Numbered from the stretch's first letter, positions 49,120 through 58,273 are shown. The stretch: 58,273 nt of DNA from Xanthomonas cucurbitae (GCF_002939885.1 NZ_MDED01000013.1:49653-107925); one strand, 5' to 3'. Program-made: numbers and translations. Notes: generated by a model not told the origin, from the sequence alone.

Positions 49120-49868
49120 GCGGCCGCATCCTGCGGCTCGCGCACGATCCAGGCCTTGCCGGCTTCGCGGCGCAGGTTGTCGGCGCGTGCGCGGGTGAGC
49201 AGGGAACCGGCGAACCAGAACTTGGTGCCGATCACCATCAGCCACAGCGGTAGCAACATGCTGGCATCGATGGTCGATGGACCGAACAGGCGGATGCTCT
49301 GGCCCTGGTGCAGCGAATTCCACCACACCACCGAATAGCGGATCACCGGCAACAGCACCACGCCCACGATCGCCAGCAAACCGGCCGCGCGCGCCGCCTG
49401 GCGGCGGTCGTCGATGGCGTGGTACAGGCCGATCACGCCCAGGTACAGGAACAGCAGGATCAGTTCGGTGGTCAGGCGCGGGTCCCAGTCCCACCAGGTT
49501 CCCCACATCGGCTTGCCCCAGATGCTGCCGGTGAGCAGGGTGATGACGGTGAACGCCGCACCGATCGGTGCGCACGCCATCGCCAGGATCTCGCACACCT
49601 TGATGCGCCAGATCAGCGCAATGGCCGCGTACAGCGCCATCAACCCGAACACGAACAGGCTCATCCACGCGCTGGGAACATGGATGTACAGAATACGGAA
49701 GCTGTCGCCCTGCTGGTAATCGGCCGGCACGGCGAACAGGGCCTGCCAGATCCCCGCGCCCAGCAACAGCGCGGCCAGCACGTAGCACCAGGGTGCCCAG
49801 CGCGCGGTGAAACGGTCGAAGATCGGGGGGGAGGCGAGTTGGTGAAACCAGCGGACGACGAAGTTCAT
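49116..49868 (-). CDS. ccmC: Heme exporter protein CcmC
   Basis: The 250-residue membrane protein loads heme onto CcmE. The Trp-rich motif WGKPMWGTWWDWDPRLT is present with flanking His residues. Confidence 0.95.
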
Positions 49869-49962
49869 GCGATGGCGATGGCTCTTGGCATGGAGGCAGC
49901 TTCCGGTACGACACCACCGTACACCCTACGGGGTCCTATCGATGGCGCATCTGCAACGGCGA

Positions 49963-50655
49963 TCAGCTGAGCGAGATCCGGATCGCCGCCGCCGCCGCCA
50001 GCGGTGCCAGCACGATGCCGATCACCAACCCCGCGCCCAGCAGCAACAACGCACCCACCGCATCCTGCCCTTGTCCGCTGGCCGCCACGCTGCCGGCACC
50101 GAACACCAGCACCGGCACGTACAGCGGCAACGCCAGCAACGCCACCAGAATACCAGAGCGTTTCATGGTGACCGTCAGTGCCGCGACCACCGCACCAAGC
50201 AGACTCAGAAGCGGTGTCCCCAACGCCAACGATGCCAGTAGCACCGGCAACTGGTCATGTGGCAGGTGCAGCAATTCGCCCAGCAACGGCGTCACCGCGA
50301 TCAACGGCAGCGCGCTGGTGGCCCAATGCAACAGCACGCGCACCGCGATCAACCAGGCCAGCGGCACCGGCGCCAGCAACCATTGCTCCATCGAACCATC
50401 TTCCACGTCGCTGCGGAACAAGGCATCCAGCGACAGCAGGCCGGCCAGCAACACCGACAGCCACAGCACCGCCGGCGCGGCCTGTGCCAGCAGGTCCGGG
50501 CGTCCACCCAGGCCCAGCGCGAACAACACCACGATCAGCAGTGCGAACAGCGCCGGCTGCAGCGCGTCGCTGCGACGGCGCCACAGCAGTTGCAGATCGC
50601 GGCGCACCAGCGCGCGGGCCGCTTGCAGCAACGACGGTTGCGATGACGGCGTCAT
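49963..50655 (-). CDS. ccmB: Heme exporter protein CcmB
   Basis: Membrane subunit of the CcmAB ABC complex; 230 residues and about six helices. [17 protein letters not shown] is a conserved cytoplasmic loop. Overlaps the ccmA stop by four bases. Ccm proteins A and B release holo-CcmE from CcmC. Confidence 0.94.
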   Translation of the reverse strand: MTPSSQPSLLQAARALVRRDLQLLWRRRSDALQPALFALLIVVLFALGLGGRPDLLAQAAPAVLWLSVLLAGLLSLDALFRSDVEDGSMEQWLLAPVPLAWLIAVRVLLHWATSALPLIAVTPLLGELLHLPHDQLPVLLASLALGTPLLSLLGAVVAALTVTMKRSGILVALLALPLYVPVLVFGAGSVAASGQGQDAVGALLLLGAGLVIGIVLAPLAAAAAIRISLS

Positions 50656-51296
50656 GCCGCGGTCTCCAGGGTGAGCATGCGCGTGCGTACCGGCGGCGCT
50701 GCATAGGCGCCGTGGGTGGTGACCAGCGCCGCGCCACCGCTGCGCAGGTGCGCGGAGATCATTCGGTTGACCAGGGTGATGCCGTCCAGGTCCAGGTTGG
50801 CGTAGGGCTCGTCCAGCAGCCACAGCGGAGCGGGCGAGAGCCACAGTCGCGCCAGTCCCAGCCGCTTGCGTTGGCCGGCGGAAAGCTGCCGCACCAGCGC
50901 ATCCTCGTAGCCGGCCAGGCCGACGATGGCCAGCGCGCTGCCGGGCATCTGCTTGGCCCGGCGGCCATGCAGGCCGCACAGGAAATGCAGGTTCTCCAGC
51001 GTGCTGAGGTCGGCCTTCAGGCCCGGCAGGTGGCCCAGGTAGGCCATGAAGCGGCTGCGGTCGCCACGCCGGGCGGTCTTGCCGTCGATCTGGATCTGCC
51101 CGCGCTCCACCTGCAGCAGCCCGGCCAGTACCCGTAGCAGCGTGGTCTTGCCGGCGCCGTTATCGCCCTGCACCAGCAGGGCTTCGCCGGCATCCACGTG
51201 GAAATCCAGCGGGCCGAACACCGGCTCTTCGTTGCGGCTGAAGGCCAGCGCGTGGGCCGCCAGCAGCGGGGGCGCAGTGTGCAGCGGTTCGATCAT
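50652..51296 (-). CDS. ccmA: Cytochrome c biogenesis ATPase CcmA
   Basis: ABC ATPase of 214 residues: Walker [10 protein letters not shown], signature [14 protein letters not shown] and Walker B LWLLDEP. First gene of the ccm cluster; divergent from the aminotransferase gene. I start at MIEPLHT (51296). Confidence 0.94.
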   Translation of the reverse strand: MIEPLHTAPPLLAAHALAFSRNEEPVFGPLDFHVDAGEALLVQGDNGAGKTTLLRVLAGLLQVERGQIQIDGKTARRGDRSRFMAYLGHLPGLKADLSTLENLHFLCGLHGRRAKQMPGSALAIVGLAGYEDALVRQLSAGQRKRLGLARLWLSPAPLWLLDEPYANLDLDGITLVNRMISAHLRSGGAALVTTHGAYAAPPVRTRMLTLETAA

Positions 51297-51543
51297 CGGC
51301 GCAGCGGGCTCCCGTCGCAGGACGGCATGGGGTGGGCGAGCGGGTGTCGGGCCATCGCGTCCGCACGACCGGCACGCCGCGCGACAGGACAGGGCGCGCA
51401 TTGTAGCGACGATGGCCGCTGCCGGGGGGGCGGATGCGCCGCGCAATGTGTCAGGGAACGCTGTTTTGCCCGCTGCCGGGCGCACCGGCCGGGCCGCTTT
51501 GCGTACACTCGCGGTCCCCCCGATTGCCGACCGGACAGGTGCG

Positions 51544-52692
51544 ATGCCCCTCACGACCAAGCTGCCCAAGGTGGGCACCACCATCTTCACCGTCATGTCG
51601 CAGCTGGCGGCCGAGCACGGCGCGGTCAACCTGGGCCAGGGCTTTCCCGATTTCGCGGTGCCACAGCGGCTGGTCGACGAACTGACCAGGGCCATGGCGG
51701 CCGGCCACAACCAGTATCCGCCCATGACCGGCGTGGCCGCGCTGCGCCAAGCCATCGCCGGCAAGGCACAGCGTTGCTACGGCGCGCAGGTGGATGCCGA
51801 TACCGAAATCACCGTGACCAGCGGCGCCACCGAGGCGATCTTCAACGCCATCCACGCAGTGGTGCGTGCGGGCGAAGAGGTGATCGTGCTGGACCCGGCC
51901 TACGACTGCTACGAGCCGGCGATCGATCTGGCCGGCGCGCGCGCCGTGCACGTGGCGCTGCACCCGCAGACCTTCGCGGTGGACTGGGACGCGCTGCGCG
52001 CGGCGGTCACGCCCAAGACGCGCCTGCTGATGATTAACTCTCCGCACAACCCGTCCGGCGCGATGCTCTCGGCCGACGACCTGCAGACCCTGGCCGAACT
52101 GCTGCGTGGCACCGACATCTTCCTGCTCTCGGACGAGGTCTACGAACACATCGTGTTCGACGGCCGCCGCCATGAGTCGGTATTGCGCTGGCCGGAACTG
52201 CGCGAGCGCGCGTTCGTGATTTCCAGCTTCGGCAAGACCTACCACTGCACCGGCTGGAAGATCGGCTATGCGATCGCGCCGCCGGCGCTCACCGCCGAAT
52301 TTCGCAAGGTGCACCAGTACAACACCTTCACCAGCTTCGGCCCGGCCCAGCACGCCTTCGCCGCGATGATCCGCGACGAGCCCGAGCACGACGAGCAGCT
52401 GGGCGCGTTCTACCAGGCCAAGCGCGACCGCTTCCGCGAGCAGCTGGCGACCACGCGCCTGACGCCGCTGCCGGTGCCCGGCGGCTATTTCCAGCTGGTG
52501 GATTACTCGGCGATCAGCGATCTGCCCGACACCGACTTCGTGAAGTGGCTGACGACCGAGAAGGGCGTGGCCGCGATCCCGCTATCGCCGTTCTACGAGA
52601 ATGCCCCGGCCGGGCAACGCCTGGCACGGCTGTGCTTCGCCAAGAACGATGCCACGCTGGATGCGGCGATCGCGCGTTTGCGCAGGCTCTGA
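51544..52692 (+). CDS. ybdL: Methionine/glutamine aminotransferase (YbdL family)
   Basis: PLP fold-type I aminotransferase of 382 residues, similar to YbdL and glutamine transaminase K. The PLP lysine is in [22 protein letters not shown] and [10 protein letters not shown] are conserved. It probably transaminates ketomethiobutyrate with glutamine. The next gene, an omega-amidase, would hydrolyse the product. Divergent from ccmA. Confidence 0.9.
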   Translation: MPLTTKLPKVGTTIFTVMSQLAAEHGAVNLGQGFPDFAVPQRLVDELTRAMAAGHNQYPPMTGVAALRQAIAGKAQRCYGAQVDADTEITVTSGATEAIFNAIHAVVRAGEEVIVLDPAYDCYEPAIDLAGARAVHVALHPQTFAVDWDALRAAVTPKTRLLMINSPHNPSGAMLSADDLQTLAELLRGTDIFLLSDEVYEHIVFDGRRHESVLRWPELRERAFVISSFGKTYHCTGWKIGYAIAPPALTAEFRKVHQYNTFTSFGPAQHAFAAMIRDEPEHDEQLGAFYQAKRDRFREQLATTRLTPLPVPGGYFQLVDYSAISDLPDTDFVKWLTTEKGVAAIPLSPFYENAPAGQRLARLCFAKNDATLDAAIARLRRL

Positions 52693-52698
52693 CGAGCT

Positions 52699-52726
52699 GG
52701 GAATCGGGAATCGGGAATCGGGAATC
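52699..52726 (+). repeat. (GGGAATC)4 heptamer array after ybdL
   Basis: Four perfect copies six bases after the stop, ending GTAAGAGCGG. Confidence 0.92.
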
Positions 52727-52730
52727 GTAA

Positions 52731-52750
52731 GAGCGGTTGGCCGCTTTTTG
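52731..52750 (+). terminator. Short intrinsic terminator after ybdL
   Basis: AGCGG and CCGCT flank TTGG and are followed by TTTTT. It sits between the two heptamer arms. Confidence 0.65.
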
Positions 52751-52803
52751 ATCTGAATCTACACTTGGCTCGATGACATAACGCCCTCATTAGACCGCTG
52801 TTC

Positions 52804-52908
52804 GATTCCCGATTCCCGATTCTCCATTCCCGATTCTCCATTCCCGAGTCTCCATTCCCGAGTCTCCATTCCCGAGTCTCCATTCCCGAGTCTCCATTCC
52901 CGAGTCTC
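52804..52908 (-). repeat. Long inverted heptamer array before yafV
   Basis: GATTCCC units shade into a 14-bp unit TCCATTCCCGAGTC repeated about six times, ending four bases before the ATG at 52912. It faces the array at 52699-52726. The largest such array in the window. Confidence 0.92.
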
Positions 52909-52911
52909 ACC

Positions 52912-53712
52912 ATGAACGACCTTCGCATCTCCCTGATCCAAGGCGACACCCGCTGGCACGATCCGGCTGGTAATCGCGACTATTACGCTGCATTGCTGCA
53001 GCCGCTGGCCGGGCAGACCGATCTGGTGATCCTGCCGGAGACCTTTACCAGCGGGTTTTCCAACGATGCCATCGACAAGGCCGAAGGCATGGACGGGCCG
53101 ACCGTGGACTGGGTGCGCGCGCAGGCGGCGCGGCTGGCGGCGGCGGTGACCGGTAGCGTACAGTTGCGCACCGAGCACGGTGTGTTCAATCGCCTGTTGT
53201 GGGCCACGCCCGACGGCGCGTTGCAGTTCTACGACAAGCGCCACCTGTTCCGTTTCGGCAACGAGCATCTGCGTTATGCGGCCGGACGCGACCGCCTCTG
53301 CGTCGACTGGAAGGGTTGGCGGATCAATCCGCAGGTTTGCTATGACCTGCGTTTTCCGGTGTTTTGCCGCAACCGCTTCGATGTGGAGCGCCCGGGCCAG
53401 ATGGATTTCGACCTGCAGCTGTTCGTGGCCAACTGGCCGTCGGCACGCGCCTACGCCTGGAAGACGCTGTTGCGCGCACGTGCGATCGAGAACCTGTGCT
53501 TCGTCGCCGCCGTCAACCGCATCGGCGTGGACGGCAATCAGCTGCACTACGCCGGCGACAGCGCGGTGATCGATTTCCTCGGCCAGCCGCAGGTGGAAAT
53601 CCACGAACGTGAGCAAGTGGTCACCACCACCATCAGCGCCGCCGCCCTGGCCGACCACCGCGCCCGCTTCCCCGCGATGCTGGATGCCGATGCCTTCATC
53701 TTCCCGGAGTAA
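52912..53712 (+). CDS. yafV: Omega-amidase (YafV, nitrilase family)
   Basis: Hydrolyses alpha-ketoglutaramate or ketosuccinamate formed by glutamine transaminases. The 266-residue protein has the nitrilase triad: Glu in ILPETF, Lys in YDKRHLF and Cys in QVCYDLRFP. It pairs functionally with ybdL. Both its ends adjoin heptamer arrays, and the TAA stop runs into TCGGGAATC. Confidence 0.93.
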   Translation: MNDLRISLIQGDTRWHDPAGNRDYYAALLQPLAGQTDLVILPETFTSGFSNDAIDKAEGMDGPTVDWVRAQAARLAAAVTGSVQLRTEHGVFNRLLWATPDGALQFYDKRHLFRFGNEHLRYAAGRDRLCVDWKGWRINPQVCYDLRFPVFCRNRFDVERPGQMDFDLQLFVANWPSARAYAWKTLLRARAIENLCFVAAVNRIGVDGNQLHYAGDSAVIDFLGQPQVEIHEREQVVTTTISAAALADHRARFPAMLDADAFIFPE

Positions 53713-53714
53713 TC

Positions 53715-53728
53715 GGGAATCGGGAATC
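53715..53728 (+). repeat. (GGGAATC)2 after yafV
   Basis: Two perfect copies three bases after the stop. Confidence 0.85.
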
Positions 53729-53924
53729 GGTAAAGCGCTGGGCTGGTGTGTTGGGCATTGTCTGATCTTGATGTCTGGTTTGCGCGGCTTTGGGTTCTGA
53801 GCATGGGCAGGAGCGTTCCCGCCTGCGTTAGCCCGTTAGCCGAAAGCCCCTGGCATCTGTAAAACACGGTTGCACAATCTCAATTCGCCGGCACCGTCAT
53901 CAGCGCCGACGATGTCGCTCTTAC

Positions 53925-53952
53925 GATTCCCAATTCCCGATTCCCGATTCCC
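53925..53952 (-). repeat. Inverted heptamer array after the glutaminyl cyclotransferase gene
   Basis: GATTCCC, AATTCCC, GATTCCC, GATTCCC. On the strand of the next gene this is a forward GGGAATC array just past its stop. The inner edge reads CGCTCTTAC, the complement of the GTAAGAGCG edge at 52726. Confidence 0.9.
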
Positions 53953-53954
53953 GG

Positions 53955-54722
53955 CTACTCACCCACCTTGATCTCATAGATCTTCGGCCACCGCTTGCCG
54001 GTGACGAACAGGCGGTCGTGTTCGGCATCGTAGGCAATGCCGTTGAGCACGTCGTTGGTGGGGTCGGTCAGGGTGTCCGCATCCGGCACCAGCGCCTTGA
54101 GGTCGATCCAGGCGATGACCTTGCCGCTGGCCGGGTCGATCCGCGCGATGCGGGTGGTCAGCCAGACATTGGCCAACAGCTGGCCCTTGACCCATTCCAG
54201 CTCGTTGAGGTTGTCCAGCGGCCGGCCGCGTGCGGTGACCTGGATGCTGCCGATCTGCTTTAGGGTTTGCGGATCGAGCTTGCGGATGGTGGCGCTGCCG
54301 TCGCTCATGTACAGCGTGTGCGCGTCGCTGGTCAGTGCCCAGCCTTCGCCGGGATAGCTGAACTGGCCGCGCGGCGTCAGGGTAGCCAGGTCGTAGATGA
54401 AGCCGCGCTGGTTGCGCCAGGTCAGCTGGATCAGCCGGTCCTGCCAGGCCACGATGCCTTCGCCGAAGTAGGGCGGCGGCGTCTCCACCTGCTGCAGCAC
54501 CCGGCCGCTGTCCAGTTCGACCTTGCGCACTTGCGACCTGCCCAGCTCGCCGGTGCTTTCATAGAGATAGCCATCGCGATGGAACAGGCCTTCGGTGAAG
54601 GCGGCGGTGTCGTGCGGATACGTCCGCACCACGGTGTAGCCTTGGGTGGGAATCGCCTCGGCGCCATGCGCTAGCGGCGACAGCAGGACGGCGGCAAACA
54701 GCAGGAGGGCAGGGCGTGACAT
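53955..54722 (-). CDS. Secreted glutaminyl-peptide cyclotransferase
   Basis: Five-bladed beta-propeller enzyme that forms N-terminal pyroglutamate. The 255-residue protein has a signal peptide ending AHGAEA. Family motifs include FTEGL, YESTGELGRS, LTWRN, NELEW and NVLNGIAYD. It matches the plant/bacterial type known from Xanthomonas campestris. Likely periplasmic. Confidence 0.94.
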   Translation of the reverse strand: MSRPALLLFAAVLLSPLAHGAEAIPTQGYTVVRTYPHDTAAFTEGLFHRDGYLYESTGELGRSQVRKVELDSGRVLQQVETPPPYFGEGIVAWQDRLIQLTWRNQRGFIYDLATLTPRGQFSYPGEGWALTSDAHTLYMSDGSATIRKLDPQTLKQIGSIQVTARGRPLDNLNELEWVKGQLLANVWLTTRIARIDPASGKVIAWIDLKALVPDADTLTDPTNDVLNGIAYDAEHDRLFVTGKRWPKIYEIKVGE

Positions 54723-54886
54723 GCCGCCATGATCCCATGCCCCTGGGTGGTTTGTAGCGGCAGCGGTCGTGGCGGGGGCGAGCTAATGCTGCGCTGAACG
54801 GTGTTCGCATCGGTAGGCCGGCGTTGTCGCGGCTGCCACATCGGCGCTGCTAGTCTCGCTCCACGTCCACCATCGGCACCGCCTAC

Positions 54887-55324
54887 ATGATTAAGTCCCT
54901 GTCTCTTCTCGCGCTGCTTGGCGCCGCAACGCTGACGCCGCAGGCGCAGGCGGCCGGCAACATCGATTGCAAGCTGTCGTTCAACCTGTCCGGCTGGTCG
55001 GTGTTCTACAAGACCGCCAGCGGTACCGGCATCATCCGGTGCGACAATGGCGCGGTGATCCCGGTCAAGATTTCCAGCAAGGGCGGCGGCCTGACGGTCG
55101 GCAAGTCCAAGATCACGGGCGGCCGCGGCAGCTTCTCCGGCGCCTACAAACTCGACGATCTGTTCGGCACCTATGCCGCTGCCGAGGCGCATGCGGGCGT
55201 GGTGAAGTCCAGCACCGCACAGGTGGTCACCAAGGGCGATATTTCGCTGGCGCTTGCCGGCACCGGCGAAGGTGTGGACCTGGGCGTCAGCGTCGGCAAT
55301 TTCGTGATCGAACGCCGTAAGTAA
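54887..55324 (+). CDS. Small exported protein of unknown function
   Basis: A 145-residue protein with a clear signal peptide (MIKSLSLLALLGAATLTPQAQA). The mature part has two Cys (DCKLSF and IRCDNG) and a glycine-rich beta-type pattern (SGWSVFYKTASGTGIIRCDNG), resembling DUF992-like envelope proteins. I do not recognise a function. It stands alone. Confidence 0.72.
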   Translation: MIKSLSLLALLGAATLTPQAQAAGNIDCKLSFNLSGWSVFYKTASGTGIIRCDNGAVIPVKISSKGGGLTVGKSKITGGRGSFSGAYKLDDLFGTYAAAEAHAGVVKSSTAQVVTKGDISLALAGTGEGVDLGVSVGNFVIERRK

Positions 55325-55435
55325 GCAGTGACTTCGAAGACGCGCGTACCGCGTATCGGTGCGTAGCGTCGGGCATCTGCGTTGCGGTGTCGTACTGCAC
55401 ACTTGTCGATGCAGGGTAATCCCCCCGTTTTCAGC

Positions 55436-55796
55436 AGCCGCCAAAAGTGGAACTAAGCAGCCAACGCAAGCTGACCAGACGTTCGTCTGTTGAGAGCCTG
55501 CATCGGCGTGATGCCTCCGAGCGCCATATTCGGGCGCTTGTTGTTGTAAGTCCATAGCCAGCGGGTGGCAATGTCCTGTACCTGCTAAATATCGTTAAAG
55601 AGGTTGCTGGCAAGCCAGGCGTAGCGCACGGTGCGGTTGTAGCGTTCGATTTAGGCGTTCTGCTGTGGGTTGCCTGGCTGGATGTATAGCAACGCGATGC
55701 CCTGCCTCCCGGCGCATGCCTGCAGCGCACCACTGATGTACTCCGGACCGTTGTCACAGCGTATGGCGCGGGTTTTCCGCGCCATTGGATCACCTG
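55436..55796 (-). pseudogene. C-terminal part of the IS3-family transposase OrfB
   Basis: Reads QWRGKP, then after a one-base loss AIRCDNGPEYISGALQ, IQPGNPQQNA, stop, IERYNRTVRYAWL, a second stop, then IATRWLWTYNNKRPNMALGG to the end. It holds part of the DDE catalytic core but has two nonsense codons and a frameshift. Confidence 0.82.
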
Positions 55797-56015
55797 CTCG
55801 GCGAGCAGCTTCTTCAGGCGCGTGTTCTCGGCCTCCAAGTCCTTGAGCCGCTTGGCATCAGGCACGCTCATCCCACCGAACTTGCTGCGCCACAAGTAGT
55901 ACGAGGCCTCGCTGAAGCCGTGGCGCCGGCACAGATCCTTGATCGCCACGCCGCTTTCTGCCTCACGCAGAAAGCCGATAACCTGCTCGTCAGTAAAACG
56001 CTTCTTCACGTCCAA
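55797..56015 (-). pseudogene. Truncated OrfA of a second IS3-family element
   Basis: LDVKKRFTDEQVIGFLREAE onward, a helix-turn-helix OrfA that stops matching after LLAEQV and runs into the other element's orfB. The junction lies at CAGGTG. Its own terminal repeat (CCCCCCGATTTTGAG) lies at 56050-56070. Confidence 0.8.
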
Positions 56016-56054
56016 TCTCCTTCGGGGTAGGCAATTGGACTCTAGACTGGCGTG

Positions 56055-56569
56055 CTACTCAAAATCGGGGGGACGTCGCGCGCGAGCGGCAGGCAGGGAG
56101 ATATCAACTTCCATCGCCAACCATTCTCGGTTGAAGTCATCCAGCGCATTGAGCAGCCGGAAGCTGCGTCCGTCTGCAAGCTGATCGTGCATGAAATCCA
56201 TCGACCAAGTGTCGTTGACTACGTCAGGCACCGCCAGAGGCGCCGGCGTTTCACGGATGATGCGCTTACGCGGCTTGATGCGCAGATTCAACTCCAACTC
56301 GCGGTAGATGCGGTAAACACGCTTGTGGTTTCATTTGAACCTTTGACGTTGCGAAGGTGCATGAAGCACAGGCTGAAGCCCCAGTCCCGGTAAGCACTGG
56401 TCGGCCTCACCAGCCAGTCAGCGATGATTGCGTTCTCGTCGCTGGCCTTTGCCTGGTAGCGGTAGCAGGTCTGGATCACGCCGAACGTCATGCAGGCGTG
56501 CGCCATACTGGTGATGCCTTCTTTGACCGCTTGCCGGGCCATCTCGCGGCGCTGAGATGGCCTTACCAT
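56055..56569 (-). pseudogene. N-terminal part of the IS3-family transposase OrfB
   Basis: [15 protein letters not shown] to FMHLRNVKG, then a frameshift and a TGA near 56330, resuming in another frame as [23 protein letters not shown] to [15 protein letters not shown] and [24 protein letters not shown], where the nested fragment begins. Contains the first catalytic Asp. Confidence 0.83.
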
Positions 56570-56829
56570 TTTTTTGCGAGGGCTTCCTTCAGCAGCTCAG
56601 CGCTGAGCTGCGCGTCGGCGTACATCTTCTTCAGACGCCGATTCTCATCCTGTAGTTCCTTGAGCTGGGACACCATCGAGGCGTCCATGCCACCGAACTT
56701 GCTGCGCCACTTGTAGAACGTTGCCGAGCTGATGCCGTGCTGCCGGCAGAGGTCAGGAACGGGTGTCCCGGCCTCGGCCTGCTTGAGTACGGCGATGATC
56801 TGGCTGTCGGTGAATCGTGATTTCTTCAT
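56563..56829 (-). CDS. IS3-family transposase OrfA
   Basis: An intact 88-residue helix-turn-helix protein ([19 protein letters not shown]) with a leucine-zipper region. It ends at a run of seven A followed by TGG, the type of slippery site used for OrfAB frameshifting. The orfB partner is broken, so the element is probably immobile by itself. Confidence 0.9.
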   Translation of the reverse strand: MKKSRFTDSQIIAVLKQAEAGTPVPDLCRQHGISSATFYKWRSKFGGMDASMVSQLKELQDENRRLKKMYADAQLSAELLKEALAKKW

Positions 56830-57005
56830 GGGATCTCCTCGGGGTAGGTTACGAGAAAATTCCACTTATAGCTGCTGCTAACCTGCGGGGGGATTACCGT
56901 CGGGAATGGCCTGTTTGCAAGGCTCAATGCAGCTTCAAGGGTCTCAAGGCACCCACACGAATCCGCGATGAGCCATAAAAAGCATTTCATCCTGGAATTT
57001 GAGCT

Positions 57006-58229
57006 TTAGCCACCGACTTTGCCTGCCACTGAGTAAAGGGGTTCTAGAATCCACTCGTATATCCGTCGGCGCTCCCCCATGATGTCTGCTTCCAAGCGCA
57101 TACCTGGCCGTAACGCTTCCCGTATGCCATATGCGAGGACAGTTTGCTGATCCAACGAAACAAGGACTCGATAGACGGGTTCGCTTGCCTGTCCCTGGGC
57201 GTTGCTAGCCGCAACCGCGCTCCGAGAAACACGAAGCACTCTACCCTCGTGACGGCCAAACTTCTGATAGGGATAGGCTTGGTAGCGCAAGAGTACGTGA
57301 TCGCCGGGCTTGATGAACCCAATCGCTGCGCTCGGAACCACCAACTGGGCGCGCAGCATTGATCCATCAGGCAACAAGCTAAGAATAGGTTGGCCAGCTT
57401 GCACAGCTTGGCCTGCTTCTACCAGCCGGCTGGCAACCAAGCCGCCGACTGGGGCACGCAGTAGCAACTCACCTTTGGCCTCAATCTGAACGGTTTCCTG
57501 ACTGAGCGTCGCAAAGTCGCGCTCAGTCTCGGCGCGAGCGGCACGCCGCTGTTCAGGAAGCTCGGCCAGCGACTGGTCCAGCTGAGCAAGGGTTCGGCGC
57601 AACGATGTCGCTTGCCGCTGTAGTGCCTGCTGAGCATTGAGTAGGTCCAGCATCGATTGTTCTTGCTGATTGATCTGTACCACACTCACGTACCGTTGAT
57701 CTGCGACCTGACGATAGCGCTTTAGCGTCTCCTGACCTATACGCACCTGTTCGCCACGAGTGTGTATCTCACTTGCGATCTGCGTAAGCTCCCGACGCAA
57801 TGCGTCTCGCTGTCGTTGCGTGCCGCGCTCCTGAGCCTGCAGCTGTTGCTCTTTAGCATCCTGAAGCCTCTCCAAGCTCACCAGCCGGGTCACTTGACCA
57901 TCACGCAGAACCTTCAGCGCATCATCGCCGGCTGCAGTGATCCGTGGCACGTTAATGAGGAGCAAGGCGGCCTGTCGCTGCACATGGTCGCCTTCTTCTG
58001 CATGCAGGGTCGCGATGACACCGGCCGCGGGTGCCACCACGGTCGAAAGGCCAAGGTCGGGAACGAGTTCACCCTCAACCTTAGACCGACGCGTGTACTC
58101 ACCGAACACAACAAATCCTATTACCACACTAGCGGAAACGACGGCCAAGGTTGCCAGCACCCATAGCCTGACGGGCTGGGCTAGTCCTACTGTGTCATTA
58201 AATGCGAAGGTGCGGAGACATCGTTCCAA
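57006..58229 (-). CDS. HlyD/CvaA-type membrane fusion protein
   Basis: Periplasmic adaptor of 407 residues with an N-terminal helix (WVLATLAVVSASVVIGFVVFG), the GEYTRRSKVEGELVPDLG segment typical of colicin-V/bacteriocin-type adaptors, a long coiled-coil hairpin (about 110-260) and a C-terminal barrel. The TTG at 58229 is the only usable start after an in-frame stop at 58236-58238. The expected peptidase-ABC transporter gene does not follow; IS remnants lie about 110 bp downstream. GC is visibly lower than in the neighbouring core genes. Confidence 0.85.
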   Translation of the reverse strand: MERCLRTFAFNDTVGLAQPVRLWVLATLAVVSASVVIGFVVFGEYTRRSKVEGELVPDLGLSTVVAPAAGVIATLHAEEGDHVQRQAALLLINVPRITAAGDDALKVLRDGQVTRLVSLERLQDAKEQQLQAQERGTQRQRDALRRELTQIASEIHTRGEQVRIGQETLKRYRQVADQRYVSVVQINQQEQSMLDLLNAQQALQRQATSLRRTLAQLDQSLAELPEQRRAARAETERDFATLSQETVQIEAKGELLLRAPVGGLVASRLVEAGQAVQAGQPILSLLPDGSMLRAQLVVPSAAIGFIKPGDHVLLRYQAYPYQKFGRHEGRVLRVSRSAVAASNAQGQASEPVYRVLVSLDQQTVLAYGIREALRPGMRLEADIMGERRRIYEWILEPLYSVAGKVGG

Positions 58230-58273
58230 GTAGTGTCACTGCGATTTCTACGGCGATTGTCCAGCGAAGCGTC
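58198..58273 (-). CDS. Possible 3' end of an upstream gene (partial)
   Basis: A frame open at the window edge reads LRWTIAVEIAVTLLGTM and ends with TAA at 58198-58200, overlapping the adaptor start by 32 bp. Too short to identify. Confidence 0.25.
   Translation of the reverse strand, partial: TLRWTIAVEIAVTLLGTMSPHLRI

Larger units (their letters stand above)
55413..56898 (-). mobile_element. Decayed IS3-family element (IS407 group) with a nested IS fragment
   Basis: Ends carry a perfect inverted GGTAATCCCCCCG (55413-55425 and 56886-56898), and further in CAGC-GC and AAGTGGAA blocks. OrfA is intact; orfB has a frameshift, nonsense codons and a 0.26-kb piece of a second IS in the middle. Without that piece the length would be about 1.2 kb, normal for the group. 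I see no direct target duplication. Confidence 0.85.

Noticed and set aside
52804..52908. CRISPR-like short regular repeats
   Set aside because: The 14-bp units are contiguous with no unique spacers, and no cas genes are present. It is a heptamer-derived satellite.
56968..57009. Thirteen-codon frame [13 protein letters not shown] near the adaptor gene, considered as a peptide precursor
   Set aside because: No Shine-Dalgarno, no double-glycine leader, and it overlaps the adaptor's 3' end on the opposite strand.
57006..58229. Identification of the adaptor as RaxA of the RaxX system
   Set aside because: The family is similar, but no raxST, raxB or raxX genes are visible and the neighbourhood differs from the known locus.

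Overview
The window reads as a chromosomal segment of a Xanthomonas species. GC is high, and several genes are diagnostic: an arginine pathway using N-acetylornithine carbamoyltransferase and N-acetylcitrulline deacetylase, a fused NAG kinase/synthase, an alpha-amino acid ester hydrolase whose catalytic residues fall at the X. citri positions, a bacterial-type glutaminyl cyclotransferase and an FMN-binding GSP26-like protein. Most of it is ordinary core genome. The interest lies in the intergenic DNA, the arginine operon leader and the decayed right end.

Layout. 1-6.3 kb: suhB, trmJ, a PhnD-like periplasmic protein translationally coupled to a HAMP-GGDEF-EAL protein, a 146-bp tandem repeat, and epmB. 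6.4-10.7 kb: efp, mtaD, ubiG, mupP and a squalene-synthase-like protein. 10.7-21.4 kb: secreted polygalacturonase, GSP26-like protein, a 123-bp tandem array, the overlapping set yidD-pyrC-M23 peptidase, a DksA-like protein with a long Lys/Ala/Pro-rich tail, an MFS exporter, sufE, cysS and a small secreted protein. 21.4-32.4 kb: arginine/proline cluster argF'-argG-argE'-argA/B-(GNAT remnant)-argC-argH-cupin-yciI-proB-proA. 32.7-36 kb: ester hydrolase, CynX-type MFS and tRNA-Pro. 36-42.6 kb: cydABX diverging from cydDC across a perfect FNR/ANR-type box. 42.6-51.3 kb: DUF1294 protein, metX and a complete ccmABCDEFGHI cytochrome c maturation cluster. 51.5-55.3 kb: methionine aminotransferase, omega-amidase, glutaminyl cyclotransferase and a small exported protein. 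55.4-58.3 kb: a nested, decayed IS3-family element beside an orphan CvaA/HlyD-type adaptor gene with lower GC.

The best candidate for an undescribed system is upstream of argF' (21445-21600). A 33-codon leader ORF with a good Shine-Dalgarno has the run Arg-Ala-Arg-Arg. It is followed by mutually exclusive 1:2, 2:3 and 3:4 hairpins, the last a strong intrinsic terminator. This is the full layout of a ribosome-stalling attenuator that would sense arginyl-tRNA.

The second is a dispersed heptamer system. Read on the coding strand, GGGAATC arrays follow stop codons and GATTCCC arrays precede start codons at all ten places where they occur next to a gene. A GGGACCG variant does the same between ccmF and ccmE. 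At argF'/argG the heptamers have entered both reading frames. A third theme is tandem arrays that copy the 3' end of the adjacent gene (epmB and the M23 peptidase).
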